Below, piece by piece: positions 1 through 12,839 of a DNA stretch of 64,000 nucleotides. How positions within the stretch are numbered: the stretch's first letter is position 1; every line of letters starts with the position of its first letter. Both the position numbers and the translations under genes were made by a program. The notes below the pieces were generated by a model, which was given only the letters and a program-made list of their open reading frames with translations, searched no databases and was not told the origin of the DNA. Origin of the DNA: Avena insularis (lineage: Eukaryota > Streptophyta > Magnoliopsida > Poales > Poaceae); contig CM042684.1 of the NCBI GenBank assembly GCA_023614405.1, forward strand, positions 202,560,941 through 202,624,940, in the 5' to 3' direction.

Positions 1-1078
1 CCAGTGATAAGATCACAAAGAATGTTATATCACGGGAGCAAAAAAAGAGTACCTATCGGTAACAAGATTAAACTAGGTATGGGATACTGATGATCGAATC
101 TCGGACATATAATATATCGCGAGACAAAGGGATTTAGTTACGACGTCAAAGTTTCTCACGATCACAAGAGTCATTGTTAAATATGTCGGAGTCGGAATGG
201 ATCTCCAGCTCCCGCTACTAATTATTTATCAGAGAGGAGTATGGATCATGTCTACATCATTTTTTGAACCGTAGGGTGACACACTTAAGATATACCGACA
301 CCAAATAGAGGAAATATAATACAAGCTATAACCTCTAGTGTAAATTATACTCGTTTGGTTTTCTTAGCTAGCCACCACTAAACCCTCATTGCCAAAAAAT
401 AAGTTATTGACAATAGTAGGATTTTATTGTAGGAAGCAAGATAATTTTGATGAAGCAATAGTAGGATTTTATTGTCAATACCCTCATTGCCAAAAATTAA
501 GTTGGGACTAGAGGTATTGTGAACACTGCCAAGATAACTTATTCTTTGCTAGTCTAGTAGGCTTGATGTACTCGCTTAATGTAGTATACACTAATTCTTT
601 GCTAGGCTAGCAGGAAAACTGAACTTGCATTGTTCATAAGTTTCTATGCTACCACTAGGTCTCCCAAGTATTGTTTTCTAAATGCTTCCTTATTATGTTG
701 TTATTCCCGCAACACCCTTGGCACAGAGTAATTGTTGTTTTCTAATTTTTTTACAAGGATATACATGAAGATAGACAACATTCTGTATATTGTGTTCCCC
801 CAAATAGAAACCGCCATGGTGGAAATGTTGGATATGTACCTAGGATATTACAGTGGCTAAGCTTTCAGCTGAGCCCAGAAGGGATGATCCAAATGTTTCT
901 GATGTTTAGATCCATTATGGCTATTCAGGGTGAATGTGCCCTCAATCGTATTCTTTATCAGTGTGTGTCTAGTTTTATTGTGCTAGCTTCTGTTTCCTAG
1001 GTCTATGATATAAGGTGGTTAAGTCACCTTAATTTTAGCACTTTTATGTTTGGTTTTTTATGGATAACCCCCAACACA
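1..1078. other. Non-coding AT-rich DNA upstream of LINE remnant
   Basis: No coding region is supported here. The stretch is AT-rich and may include the LINE's 5' untranslated part or lost ORF1, but no ORF1 protein is readable. Two small imperfect duplications are visible. A 'ccctcattgccaaaaa' block recurs about 97 bp apart (near 384 and 481), and 'attctttgctag' recurs about 55 bp apart (near 541 and 594). Confidence 0.5.
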
Positions 1079-1089
1079 ATCGTTCTTGG

Positions 1090-1842
1090 TCTATATTGGG
1101 ATGGAACATTAGGGGAATTAATGCTGGGGATAAACAGTTAGAAGTGCGTGAGAAAATGGAAGAAAGTGTGCCATTTTGTGTCTACAATGAACTAAAATAT
1201 AGTCTTTTGATAGAAGGTTCATAAGAGGGTTCTGCCCAAGATGTTTTGATCAGTTTGTCTTTGCCCCGTCAGTTGGAGCCTCTGGGTATTCTACTAATTT
1301 GGAATTAAGGTTTATTTTCTGGACAATTAATTGAGGTGCAACGGGTTGGTATTATCATTCAATTAACATCAGTACATTTTTGACAACAATGGACATTAGT
1401 GAATCTCTATGGTCCTTGTTAGGGCCTGAACGCGATGAGTTTGTGCACTAGCTATTCCACTTAAATGTCCAAGATGATGAAGACTGGATCTTCATGGGCG
1501 ATTTTAATTTTATTCGCTCAGAAGAAAATAGAAACCGCCCTAGTGGCAATGTTAATAATATTTTTCTGTTTAATGAACTCATTAGTCACCTCGGACTTAT
1601 TGAGCTACCGTTGAAAGGTCGATATTTTACATGGTCTAATATGCAAAATGAACCTCTTTTAGAGCAGCTTTATTGGTTCTTCACGTTAGTTAATTGGACT
1701 TCGTCATTTCCTAACACAATGGTTCATCCACTAGAAAAGACTACATCGGATCATTGCCGTGCAAGGTCACAATTGAGACAACGATTCCAAGATCAAATAT
1801 ATTTCTCTTTGAGAACTTACGGGTGGATCATCCGAGTTTTCT
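1090..1842 (+). pseudogene. LINE endonuclease (EEP/APE type) domain, degenerate
   Basis: The remnant of the L1 endonuclease that nicks target DNA for target-primed reverse transcription. Reading starts near 1,090 with a typical 'GWNIRG' N-terminal motif. It continues through several frame changes to an open segment from 1,494. That segment has the conserved 'GDFN' motif near its start and 'WSN' and 'TSDH' motifs further on (the catalytic aspartate and histidine of the family). Stops lie near 1,180-1,230 and 1,450, and the frame ends at 1,842. It would be non-functional as it stands. The family assignment rests on motif order and spacing. Confidence 0.82.
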
Positions 1843-2049
1843 AGAGTGTGTTGAACAGGCTTGGCAGCAGGATTATTGGGCACCTAATAGTACAACTCTA
1901 TTGGTTAAAAACTACAAGGACTAAGGGCAACACTGAAGAAATGGAAAACAAGGCTTTCCATATTGAAAGACTTAATAGCACATTGAAACTTAGTGATTCT
2001 TTTCTTTGACGATCTGGAGGAAGAGAGACAGATCTCGGTCCCAGAAACA

Positions 2050-2139
2050 AATTTCAGATTACTAGTCAAAAAACATCATGTGGATGTCACTTGGAATTTC
2101 AGATTACTAGTCAAAAAACATCATGTGGATGTCACTTGG
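2050..2139 (+). repeat. 45-bp direct tandem duplication inside LINE
   Basis: Positions 2,050-2,094 are repeated at 2,095-2,139 with a period of exactly 45 bp and essentially no mismatch. The duplication is in frame (15 codons). It lies between the endonuclease and reverse transcriptase regions and is probably a replication-slippage event after the LINE inserted. Confidence 0.9.
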
Positions 2140-3447
2140 TGAGGAGAACACAAAATACTTCCATGCTATGGCAACCGAACAATACAGAAGAAACACTATT
2201 TCTTCGTTACTCGCTGATGATGGCCATCAAGTTAGTAATCAGGATGAGATTGCAGGGATTGCTTGGAACTGTTATAGGGACAGAATGTGCACCTCTCATG
2301 GCATCAATATGAGATTCCATCTACCCTCTTTATTACACATTGTTGATGGATTGTCCGAGCTTGCACCTCCTTTCACCATTGTGGAAATGGATAAAATTAT
2401 TAAAACTATGCCCATAGATAAGGCACTTGGACCGGATGGCTTTAATGGGTTGTTTCTTAAGCGGTGCTGGCCAATTATCAAACAGGACTTCTACGACTTA
2501 GTGGATGAATTTTATATAGGTGTTGCTAAGCTTGAGCACATTAATTCCTCAAACATTACCTTGGTACCTAAAAAGGCTTTTCCTAAATGATTCCAATAAG
2601 TCATCATGCAATGTATACACAAGGACCAATATGGGTTTATAAAGGGGAGAACTATAGATGATTGCTTGGCATGGACCTTTGAGTACATTAATCAATGTGA
2701 AACCTCTAAGAATCCAATGGTAATTCTCAAATTATATTTTGATAAATCCTTTGACACTATCGAACGTGAGGTTATTTTTCTGATTTTGGAAAAGAAAGGC
2801 TTCAGCAAGGAATGGATAGCTTCGGTTAAATTACTACTGCAATCTGGTACCTCTTTTGTCCTTATTAATGACATGTCTAGCAATCAGTTCAGATGTAAGA
2901 GGGGAGTCAGACAAGGGGACCCCTTGTCCCCTCTGTTGTTTGTTCTTTGGGCAGATTTGTTGCAATCAATAATTAATGATTTTTTGAGAAGAGGCTTACT
3001 AACCCTACCCGTTGCTACCGGAGATCCTTACTTTCCCATCATACAATATGCTGACGATACATTACTTATTCTCCTTGCAGATGTTGCTCAATTGACTGTA
3101 TTAAAGGAAGCTTTACAAGATTTCAGTGCTTCGACTGGACTTGCTATAAATTTCCACAAATCATGTATGCTACCATTCAATTTATGTGATGAGGAAATCC
3201 AGACTTTAGCTGATTATTTTGGATGTGTTGTAGGATCTATGTCTTTTACATACCTAGGTTTGCTGTTGAGCATAACAAGGCCAACCATTCATGACATATT
3301 GCCTCTAGTGACTAGAGCTGAACAAAGAATGTCGGCTAGCTCTTTCTTATTGGCATATGGTGGCAGACTACATCTCATTCAGTCTTACTTAAGTTCAATG
3401 CCAATATTATTTTTATGCTCTCTAAGCATTCCTATTGGGATCAACAC
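2123..3447 (+). pseudogene. LINE reverse transcriptase, degenerate and interrupted
   Basis: Non-LTR reverse transcriptase, which copies LINE RNA at the nicked target. Visible motifs in order are 'GPDGF' (about 2,430), 'QYGFIKGR' (about 2,628), 'RGVRQGDPLSPLLF' (about 2,899) and the catalytic 'YADD' (about 3,048). After these comes the 'YLG' and 'SSMP' region typical of plant LINE thumb segments. Between 2,590 and 2,606 the frame breaks, and the segment that usually carries the RPISL motif is missing. That loss suggests an internal deletion of roughly 30 codons. The frame runs into foreign sequence after 3,447, and the continuation is at 49,908. Confidence 0.9.
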
Positions 3448-5899
3448 TGTAACATCCCAATTTCAGCAACCCTAATTAGTTGTCCAGAATGCAAAAATTA
3501 GGGGGAACAAAAACTTTTTCTTCTTTATTGGTGCAGTGTTTGCTTGTTGTTGCTTGTGCTTGTGCATGTGAGTGTATACCATATGATACTCCTTACCTCA
3601 CCATCAGTTGACCAAAGATATTTAACAAAACTATCCTAGCTCATTTTACATATTCTCAAATGTTCTGGCATTTCAAAACTTGAGCCAAGATTGCTTATGT
3701 AACCAAAACTACTTTAGTAGCTTCTATTGACAAAACTATGGAGAGATATATAATATAATCTCCCTATGTTTTCAAAACAGAACTTCAACTACTCTGACCT
3801 CTAAGTTTTCCAAAACCTGGTTATAAAACCTTTAAATTCTACTATTGGTAGATGTACCAAGGACCTTACCTGGTTCGAACTCCAACCTTTCAAAATTGCC
3901 CATCCTTACCTCAAGCTAAGCTTGATGATAACCCTAGTAGTAGTTGATTTGTTTGTAAGATGAGTTGCCTTGATGTGCTGTTTGACTTGATTGTTAGAAG
4001 TAGTATGAGCTACTCTAGGAGATCATCCTCTAGGATCAAGAAACTTTAAAATCCCCCAAACCCTAAGCAAGAATACAATCTCGATCTAATCTCTAGCCCC
4101 CAGGTGATCATCTAAAACCCTTAACCAGATTAATTCTGGAGTGATCCATTCTAGAAGTTTCCAAGTCAAGGAAGACCAATATCAAGCATGGATCCCTTCT
4201 ACTAAATCTACTCTTCAACATCATCCACTTGATGATGCTTTGGTACTTTGCAACCCATCAAAAACATCCCCTCTCATGCTCTAGTCAAAAACCCTAAATC
4301 TGCCAAATTTGGCTAAGTGTGGAAAGCTATTTCCAACATCACCTTTCTGAATGCCTCCCTTTCTCAACCCTTGTGAATTTTTGAAAATGCATCTGAACCA
4401 TCTTGTTAAACATCCTAAGGACTACCAAGGCCCACTCTTTCCCTTGGTTAGAGCATCCTCCAGCCCACTTGTTCTTGATGGTTTTGCAGGCAAGAAAATA
4501 ACTATTCCTGCAAACCTAGTCAACATGCCTACTTTGATAGAAGCTCACACGACCATCCCACCTGCCATGGACAAAATCTTTGCATGATTGTGTTCTACTC
4601 ATATAGGTCTATCAACATATACTTCACTTGTTCCAAGTGGACCTTTGTGCTTCTTAAACCCACATGGTTTATAAGGCATCATGACTCATCTGGTATGGCA
4701 GCCTTATTTTCAACAAAGTTTGCCGTCACTTCCATACCACCTCAAATGTAACCAAACCAAACTCCTTCTGCCATGATCATCTATATGACTTGGTCTAAAC
4801 TATTCATCTATCCTTTGCATCAAGGTGAGCTATGAGCTCCAAGATCCAACAAGGTTTTGGTGGCATGAAAACAATCTTATCCAAGATCTTTAAACCTCTA
4901 GTTTTCACAAAAATCAACTTGGATTCTCCAATCCCAAGGTTGCATATGCTTGTTACACCTTGTCTACATCATCTACCTTGATCATCAAGATTTATCAAAA
5001 ATGATCCCTAATTATTATGGTTCCAAATCTATCTAAATCCTTAAGTAGACAAAATCTTCAAAACCCCTTTCCCAATGGAAAGTTGGGTTTTTGCCAAAAC
5101 ACTTTGCCAACTTTTGGCTCAATTGAGATCCATATATCATACCCTATCTTCCCACTTCAAAAATAAATATTTTTGAAGACTTTTATTAATTCTTTTTGCC
5201 TAGTTTCTTAAAAAGCAAAAAGGGAATAGTAATTGTTTTAAATACTTTTAAGCCACAATAAATCTTGGGAAAATTCCCCTAAGTGTGTATTCACACTTGG
5301 GACCATCTCACATCAAAAAATCCACCTGTCCAATTCAAAAATATCAAATAAATTCCTAAAAACCATTTCTGCACTATTTGATTAATTGATATATAGTGCA
5401 TCTAGACTTCTCTGAAAAATCCAAAATAAATCTTGGAGATGCACCTTAACCATTCCTGTCTACTAGCAGCACTGAATCATCTAGACCTGATCCAAATCTC
5501 AGAAGTTCTTCATGAACAACCATATGCTAAAAACTTGAAATAAATCATGAACATGATTCAAAACCCATCCAAACTCCATCAAAGCTTGTACAACACTTCC
5601 CCACAACACCCACCCTCTCTTATGGTCGAGTTGTACTGTATCTACACTGTAGCAGCATCACTCCCTTGTCCCCTAGCTCTTGGAGCTAGTCATAGAGAGA
5701 GATGGACATATCTTGCAATATCTTGAGAGATAAATGCCACAGCAGCTGCAACACGCCTCACCCCCTCTCTAGTCATTGCACTATGCCCCACACACTCCCT
5801 CCACCACCCAAGCTGACCAACCCCCGGCCAGCACCCCTCCTAAGCTTGGCAATGTACTATGTCCACCGTGAGCCTCTCCACTAGAGATAAAAGGGCACA

Positions 5900-6700
5900 G
5901 GTCGCTCCAGCCCTCACTTCGCCCCCATCACAATCCCCTGCCTCACTCCTCCCGTTCCCCAGACGCTTGGGAACCCTCTCCCCTCTCCCGTCTTGGGCAA
6001 CCGAAGAGAGCTTTTGGTGCTGCTAGCTCTTCGTCAATGGTACTGCCCGCTCCGCCACCCTTCTCCTTCTCTACCAGCATGGTTTACTTATCCTTCTATG
6101 GATCTACACCCCCATGCCCTCTGTTTGTCCTTGGTATGCCAGAGGTCGCCGCCTCAACCCCATGGCTGATCCGGAGCTCCTCCCTCCAACCAGAAGCTCT
6201 CGATCCCCAGATCCACCGCATGCCCACCTCACACCCTCCCTAGGACCGCCGCGTGTGAGCAGACCTATCCCGGCTGCATGCACCAGGAGTGCCCAGCGGG
6301 TACCCGGCGTGCTCACTTGGCCGAGATGCGTGACCCTCACCTCCGCAGCCTAACTGCTCGGTGTTGACCATCCCTGTGCTCGCCGTCGCACCCCGCGCCT
6401 CTTTCGCCACACCCCGGTCAACGGCAAGGCCTCTGGTGAGAAAACCGACACTCACTCTCCTAGCTAGGGTTCGATTTTTGTCTCCCGCGGCCAGAGGAAG
6501 AAGACAGAGGAGAGACGTCCATCGCGACTAGATCTGACGCTCCACCTTGCAGGATACCTCTTCAGGGCGTTGTGTCACTGACCACTGGGCCCCGCTCAGC
6601 CGAATTCAAACCCGGCCTCCCGCGCAGTGTCCTCCCAGGGTGGGCCAAATGTTTCCCCTACGGCCCATTTCCCGCCTAGATCAAGCCCAGTAAGCCCTAT
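5900..6700. other. GC-rich segment inside element O
   Basis: An abrupt GC-rich stretch within otherwise AT-rich O. It carries overlapping chance frames on both strands of 60-80 codons, rich in P, R, S and A. None matches a family I recognise. The LARD-like LTRs at 17,000-18,780 have a comparable GC-rich block, so this may be the LTR's transcribed leader. Transcription is not shown by the sequence. Confidence 0.4.
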
Positions 6701-8210
6701 CCTCTTTCCTTTTTATTTTTATTCCAGATCTGGTGGTTTAAAAATTTGGAATAAATGACAAATAAATAGAAATATTTCTATAATTTTCCCCCAAAAATTT
6801 CTAAGGGTCCCCAGGTGTGTCGTACAACATGTTGTACCAAAAGTTTGGCCTAATACCACCAGTATCTTTTCTGTAGATTTATTTACCAAGATGTACCTAT
6901 TCCAGTAAATAAATTCCTGAGTGAGATACCCATCCCCATCTGGAATGAAACCAAGTTCCCCTGATAGCATAACTATAGGCCTACCATCTAGACCTTGTCC
7001 CATGCCAAGGTGAACATCAGTTTATCCTTAGCAAAAATAACAAAAACAAGACCAATCTGACTTTAGCAAATTCCCTAGACCAAACCTTGAGTCAAATTGA
7101 CCCAATTCCAACTCCCAGTAAAACTCCATGCCAACATCTATCAAACCCCAGCAGCTCAAATTTTAATGAGCTGTAGTTCAATTTTAATTAATTAAACATT
7201 TCTGTGTAGACTCATTTCACTAGAAAAATCACTACAGTAGCTCTACAACTCCAAAAAGGTTAATGCCAATTTCTACAGAAAGGTACTCTAAATACCCACA
7301 ATGTGTCTATGGAATCGAATAAAAGCTTCTGTGGATTTAATCTGGTTAAAAAGGCAAAAAACCCACAAAACTGCATTTGGGAATTTCCTGAGGGTATTCT
7401 GATAGTTCTTTTGACACGATTCGAACTTTCAGATATTCAGTACAACAAACTCTACCTAACCCTCCAAGGAAATAATTTTTGGAGCTCCAAAACTATTCTG
7501 GTGAATTATCTCCTAAAACAGGAGTTTATTCCATTAGAAAATTCATAAGAAATTAAAGAAAAGTAATAAAATCTTGAAACCACTTTTGTTGGTCTTATTT
7601 TGTCAAAACCTACCTGATGGTATTCTGGTTGCACATTGATACCATACTTACCCAGGCCTTAGTCCCAAACCCCTTCATTAGTAGTTTTCACCATTTCCCG
7701 AATAAAGGGAATTCCACCGCTGCAAATAGGGATTTTGCAATGGTTCTAAACCCAGCCACTCAAAACCTACTGAATATTATTATTGCATTGTCCACTTTCT
7801 TGCCGTGTGAATGTCCACTTGTATGCCTTGTTTTGATTGTGGTCTTGCTTGTTTGCATGTATACTCGATAACGACGATAGTTGCGCTTGTATTGACGCCG
7901 AGAAAAAGAGATCTTATTTTTATTGGTATTGGTATTCTGGGTTATCTAAAGAAGAAGTCCAGGGACATATTGCCATATTGCTGATCATCAGGCAAGCCAC
8001 CTTCTTTCTCATTAGCCTTGTCCTACTATTTTACTTATGCATGCTTTATCTCCTGTTTATGAAAACTGCACTGTTTTACTATATGTTGATGTATATATAT
8101 ATGGTAGTGGTTTGGCCCCTCTGAACTATTACACTCTTGTACTATTAAGTACAACCCACTTGATGACACCTACTTGTCCCTAGTGTGTTAGATGGTGTAA
8201 TACACCATAC

Positions 8211-8215
8211 CCCTT
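8211..8215. repeat. Target-site duplication of element A (left copy, CCCTT)
   Basis: CCCTT directly precedes the TG start of the LTR at 8,216. The same five bases directly follow the CA end of the other LTR, at 48,529-48,533. This pairs the two LTRs as ends of one insertion, despite the 40 kb between them. Confidence 0.93.
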
Positions 8216-9029
8216 TGTCGGGGTGGTGGCACGGCAGAGGCCATGAATAGGCTAAAGATGGGGCCAATGAGTGCTAGGGGAATCCAGGGAGGGAGAGCGT
8301 GGTGATTCCACGTACGGAAGTTCTTGTATTCTCTCTCTCAATAGTGTTTACAAGTGCTCTTGATGCTCTTAGTAAGAAGGAGACAATGTCTCTTCCCCCC
8401 ACTAACTATCTCTAGAGTCCTACCTTAGACGGAGAGTGATTCCTCTATTTGTTGTCCCTCTATATGGAGGCCCCGGTGCTCCTTATATAGGGGAGACTGG
8501 GTTACAATTCTGGGGCACAGGTGGCAGCAAATTCTATGAATATGCTATTTTCCTAGAGCAGATGCTTCTTTATTCTACTTTAACGGCTCGTCCGAGCTTT
8601 TGACGTAACCCGCAGCGTCATCCTTGTCTTTTGGGCGTCACCAGGCACGGGCTACGTCATCCGGCTTTGCCCACGTCTCCTTGGTCACCACTGACCCGCT
8701 GGTCCTCTTTACTTTACTTTGCACATGCTCCAGCTGATAAAGCCACCTTTTGACCATTGGGGGATTCCTTCCCTTGGAAGCTAAGATAATCCGGCTGGCA
8801 TTTAGCTAACCCGGCTCACCCATGTACCTGCAAAACAGATAGACATGGTTGACATAAATCTTATGCCGGTCGGACCATTGTAAAGGAAATTCCCTACGGG
8901 TCGGGTCGCACCGTGATTCGGCCTGCCTTGAGGTGACCCGGTCAACACTTTGCTTTGACCGTGCCGTACCCCGGCTAACTCGGCCTTTAGACCCCAGTGT
9001 TACCCTACCCGGGGTTATCCCCCCAACAT
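8216..9029 (-). repeat. Element A 3' LTR (814 bp)
   Basis: An LTR bounded by TG at 8,216 and CA at 9,029. It matches the LTR at 47,712-48,528 along its length. Read on the minus strand it is the 3' LTR, because gag lies near 47 kb and integrase near 15 kb. A TATA-like 'tatataag' is visible on the minus strand at about 8,481-8,490. Both LTRs have several substitutions and small indels, consistent with an older insertion than B. Confidence 0.93.
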
Positions 9030-9870
9030 TAGTCCCTGAAGCTGGTGCGATCTTAGCAAAATTTAGTTGCTAAGGTCATAGCAGGTTCCCTTATACAGAT
9101 CTTTCGCTCCCTAGGCCGAGTTACCTCGTAACCCAGAGTTTCTTTTATTTCGACCCTTTCACTCTTTCCGAGTGATTCCTCGTTGGCTAGGTCTTTCGCT
9201 GTTTTTTTCCGGGTTGTCTTTCCGTCTCTTGTTCGCTTATCCACATCCTACGTGGAGGGTAATCATCATTTGCCTCATTTTAAGGGCCATGCGCATTTAC
9301 CGTGCCGGTTACTGTCGCTGCGTCAGGCATAACTTCTGTGAACGTCCCATCACTTCAGCGCCTCGTTAACCGAAACGTCATGTCATGTCATGGGATCATT
9401 TCTTTCTGTAACCCCTCCTGTGGTCTCGCTCTGACTGGTTTGTTCTGGCCTCGTACACGCTAGTTGCGTGTGGCACATTGCCCTCAATAGATCCCACGAC
9501 GCGCGTGCAGCGCGGTTAAGTAGGAGGCGCGGGGCTCTCCTACGGGAAGTTCCCTCATTTGCACCGCACTCCACTGCCCTCTCTCTCTTTCACAGAGATT
9601 TCGCCACCGCCGCCAGTTTTCTGCTCCTCGAGCACCGACATGAACGTGCTCCGGCAGCATTTCGTGTCAATGCCACCGTCCCTATTGCCAGTTTCCACTA
9701 CGGGGCCTTGCGCTTCCCGTTTCCCTTCTTCCGGATACTTCTACTCTGACTACCCCGTCGGAAGCTCTATTTCCACCATGTATGAGGCGGAGGCAGCGGT
9801 GGTGGTGCAGCTGGAGGAAGGAGCGGAGGCAGCGGTGGTGGCGCAGTAGGAGGAAGGTGTTGCCTCCCCA
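9030..9870. other. Element A spacer between 3' LTR and antisense gene
   Basis: Internal element sequence next to the 3' LTR. On the minus strand the bases directly before the LTR include a short 'ggggacta' tract that may act as the polypurine tract (PPT), but it is weak. The rest corresponds by position to the promoter and leader of the antisense gene seen intact in element B (about 25,800-26,528). Open frames near 9,468-9,849 are not supported as genes. Confidence 0.5.
9787..9858 (+). repeat. 36-bp GC-rich direct duplication
   Basis: A 'gcggaggcagcggtggtg' core starts at 9,787 and again at 9,823, a 36-bp period with two copies and few mismatches. It encodes runs of A, V and E in one frame. 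It lies where element B has its acidic N-terminal coding segment. Confidence 0.75.
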
Positions 9871-12117
9871 CTTCTAATTTTTTCTTCGATTTCATTTCCA
9901 CCATCAAACTGCAACCGCGTCATCTCCCTGCAAACGCTATCACTTCTCTGTCCTCCTTTGCCTCCGGCATTGAGGGATACCTCGGCCTCTGGCCAACCAA
10001 AGAACTTTGGATTAAGTTCTTTGGTCTACGGAGGAATGTGGTTCTCGATCCGGAGGTTTCCCCCGGAGGATAAGCACCTGACCCAATGCGGTGCTGCCTC
10101 CATCTCTCCGTGCAAGCAGTCCATGTTCCTCCGGGTCACTGGCTTGAATCTTGCAAGGGATGGGCCTGGACCTTCTTCTACGTCCGGAACACCACCAAGG
10201 TGGACCAGATCCAGCTGCTCCCTTTCAGGCTCGTCCCTCCAAATGTATCACTTTGGGAAAGCATTCCCAAACGCGCCATGGCTCTGGCGAATCAAGTGGC
10301 ATGTGGGATCACGGAGCTGCTTAAGGGGCACCTCCGAGGGGAGGATATTATGATTACCTTCATTCGCAGCCAGGTCTCCCCCCTCCAGAAGCAAGCCCAG
10401 AAGATCTGATATCTTAGCAGTCCTCTTGACCCTCACCGGACCTCCTCTTTTGAGCTGGATAACTCAGCGGTTTACCGCCGGGTTAAGTCCATATTGAACA
10501 TGGAGAAGGAGTTCTCCGAGGCCTAGGACTGGGGACTTGAGCCCTTCACCCGTACCAACCCCCCTCAAAAGGTAAATTACCCTTTTCTATTTTCCAAATC
10601 TTCAACATATGTCGATTTCCTTCTGTAACTTGGCCATTATTCTCTCAAAAATTCCTTCAGCAACCGCTGGAGGACGGTGAGGTATCGGCGAGCAAGTGGT
10701 TGGAGGACCGTCCCGAGGGAGACAAGGTGGAGACTGATCCGGAGGCCTTCTTTCCTGCCCTGGACGTCGTCAAACGCATCGCCGGTAAGGCCTCTTCTAT
10801 AAGGGATTGGCTAGACGATGATGATTCGGACATTGAAGTCCTTCAGGTACTTGATCCGGTTCTTACCTCTCATTTGCACCTGGCATTGTTCGAATGTTCA
10901 ACTAACCCAGACGCTCAGTTCCATGAGGTTCCTCTGCTTGCCACTGGTGGCCCGGTGCCGACCCCTTCCCAGAAGCGCGCGGCTACCTCGGACGCAACTT
11001 CGGAGGCGCCGCCGCCCAAGAAGAGGCAAAAGAAATCCGAGGTTAAACCCTCGGCCAAGCCTGCCGCCAAGAGCACAGTCCGGAGGGCACCCAAACCTCG
11101 GGCTCCTCCTACCGCTGACGAGTAAGTCCTTTTAGCATTGCTACTTCGGATTCTTCCTTTGTTTGCCTTTGTCTCTGGTTGGTTCTCTCTTTTTGACTCG
11201 ATGTCCTTCCTTTTTTCTAGAGCTCCTGTGGATATTTCCCAGAGCGGTTCCAGCATAGCCTCCCCACTCCAGACCAGTCCCTCTCCCCCCTCCCCCGCAA
11301 CGATGATCATCGTCCGCTTAGCCCTATGCAAGAGGGTTATGTGGCCGTGCCTGACCAGATCCCACCTCGCCAAGAGGAGGGCAACGTCAGCGCGGGGGGT
11401 AGTGGGCCAGATCTGGATACGGCGATGCCGGATCTCTCCATCTCCTCGGCCTCTATGCCTAATGTTGAGGCGCCAGTTTCAGCGGTGCCGCCCCCAGTAT
11501 CACCAGTACCAGCAACAGCACCAGCAGCAGCAACACCAGCACCAGCACCAGCAGCACTAACAACAACAATGACCGATGGCAGCAAAAAGATGAACATCCA
11601 AGCCTCTTCAATCACTGACTTCTTTCAACATGCTCCTCAATCCTCATCCAACAAAGCTAACAAGACCATCGGATCAGCTTCATCCGGGCCAGCTTCCGGA
11701 TCAGAGGGCAGCAAACAGCTGGTTTTGCACACCAGCCCCGCTGTGGCTCAATCCGCTAGGCGTGAGGCCCATGTGAAGGGCCTAGTGACGAGCCATTCTC
11801 CGAGCGGCGAGGGTTATAGTCCACTAATCCTTGAGTACGTGAAAAACTAGAACAATGCCGAATTCGTCGACCCCGAAGACGATCTCCCAGAAAGGTTCGG
11901 CCCAGCTGAGTTCAGCGCCCAGATGAACTCCGCTACCAAGGCTATCTCCCTGGCTGGCCGGATGATGGAGGTCATCTTTTTTCTCTGCTATTGGTGTTTT
12001 TCATTACTTAGCATTTTTAGATATATCCCCTAGTCCCGGAGCCTCCCAGGAAATAACTTGTTATTCGGTCGGATGCTCCTCAGTTTTTGTTCATAGTGTC
12101 ATTAATTTGCAATAAAT

Positions 12118-12465
12118 TTTTGGGCCGGGTCTAGTTCCCTTGGCCCAGATCATGTAGTATTCGAATATCCACACACCTAGAGTCAGGTTAAGTTCCACTT
12201 GGCCCGGATCTTGTAGATTTCGAATATCCACACACCTAGAGCCAGGTTAAGTTCCACTTGGCCCGAATCTTGTAGACTTTGAATATCCACACACCTAGAG
12301 CTGGGTTAAGTTCCACTTGGCCCGGATCCTGTAGACTTCGAATATCCACACACCTAGAGCCGGGTTAAGTTCCACTTAGCCCGGATCTTGTACCTTTCAA
12401 ATATCCACACACCTAGAGCCCGGTTAAGTTCCACTTGGCCCGGATCTTGTATACTTCGAATTATT
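12118..12465 (+). repeat. 59-bp minisatellite in aORF intron (element A, about 6 units)
   Basis: Tandem units with a period of exactly 59 bp. Equivalent bases fall at 12,184, 12,243, 12,302, 12,361 and 12,420, with one degenerate unit before them. Each unit carries 'cacacacctagag' and 'ggttaagttccacttggccc'. The array lies inside an intron of the antisense gene, between the exon ending near 11,970 and the one starting near 12,506. The same array occupies the same intron in element B. Confidence 0.93.
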
Positions 12466-12839
12466 TCTAGTTTGCCTCTGAACTTTTGTCTCTTTCCTGT
12501 TTCAGATTACCACTAACCGCTGAGTTCCAGCGCCTGCTGGACTCCTACAAAGACATGCGCGGGTGTTATGGTAAACTCCTGGAGGAGTACCAAAAGAGGG
12601 GTTAGTTTCCATTCCTCTTCCTTTCCTGTACATTCAAACTTCTTAGGACTTACATGAATGTCTTGTCCGAATTACGCAGCCGAGGTTGAAGCTGAGAACA
12701 TAATTATGAGGAAGAACCTTGCGGATATCAGAGGTAAACTCATCCCCTTTACATGATCATTCTTCCTTCCGTTCGTTATCTAGTGGACACTCATATTTTG
12801 GGTCCTCCGGATCATGTTGCAGTTGCTCTTGACGACAGT

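Larger units (their letters stand above)
1079..3447 (+). mobile_element. LINE (plant L1-type) 5' part, interrupted
   Basis: This is the left part of a plant L1-like non-LTR retrotransposon. It carries endonuclease and then reverse transcriptase homology in the expected order. The reading frame is broken repeatedly by stops and indels. Homology stops abruptly at 3,447, in the conserved stretch after the RT palm/thumb. It resumes at 49,908 with the next residues, so 46 kb of later insertions sit inside this LINE. The 5-bp AACAC at 3,443-3,447 is the target copy duplicated by the inserted element. ORF1 was not found. Confidence 0.88.
3448..8215 (-). mobile_element. Element O, left part: giant non-coding LTR-like insertion
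   Basis: An insertion in the LINE bounded by TG at 3,448 and CA at 49,907, flanked by the 5-bp TSD AACAC (3,443-3,447 and 49,908-49,912). Removing nested element A leaves about 6.14 kb. I find no gag, pol, PBS or internal second LTR, so the simplest reading is a solo LTR of a family with very long LTRs. A two-LTR element with unrecognised short LTRs is not excluded. Short open frames (60-95 codons) show no recognisable domain. The minus orientation is inferred from end sequences that resemble the LARD-like LTR in this window. Confidence 0.7.

Noticed and set aside
5702..6455. Possible small host gene in the GC-rich segment of element O
   Set aside because: Short overlapping frames on both strands, low-complexity composition, no start/splice logic, and the whole lies within a TSD-bounded insertion.
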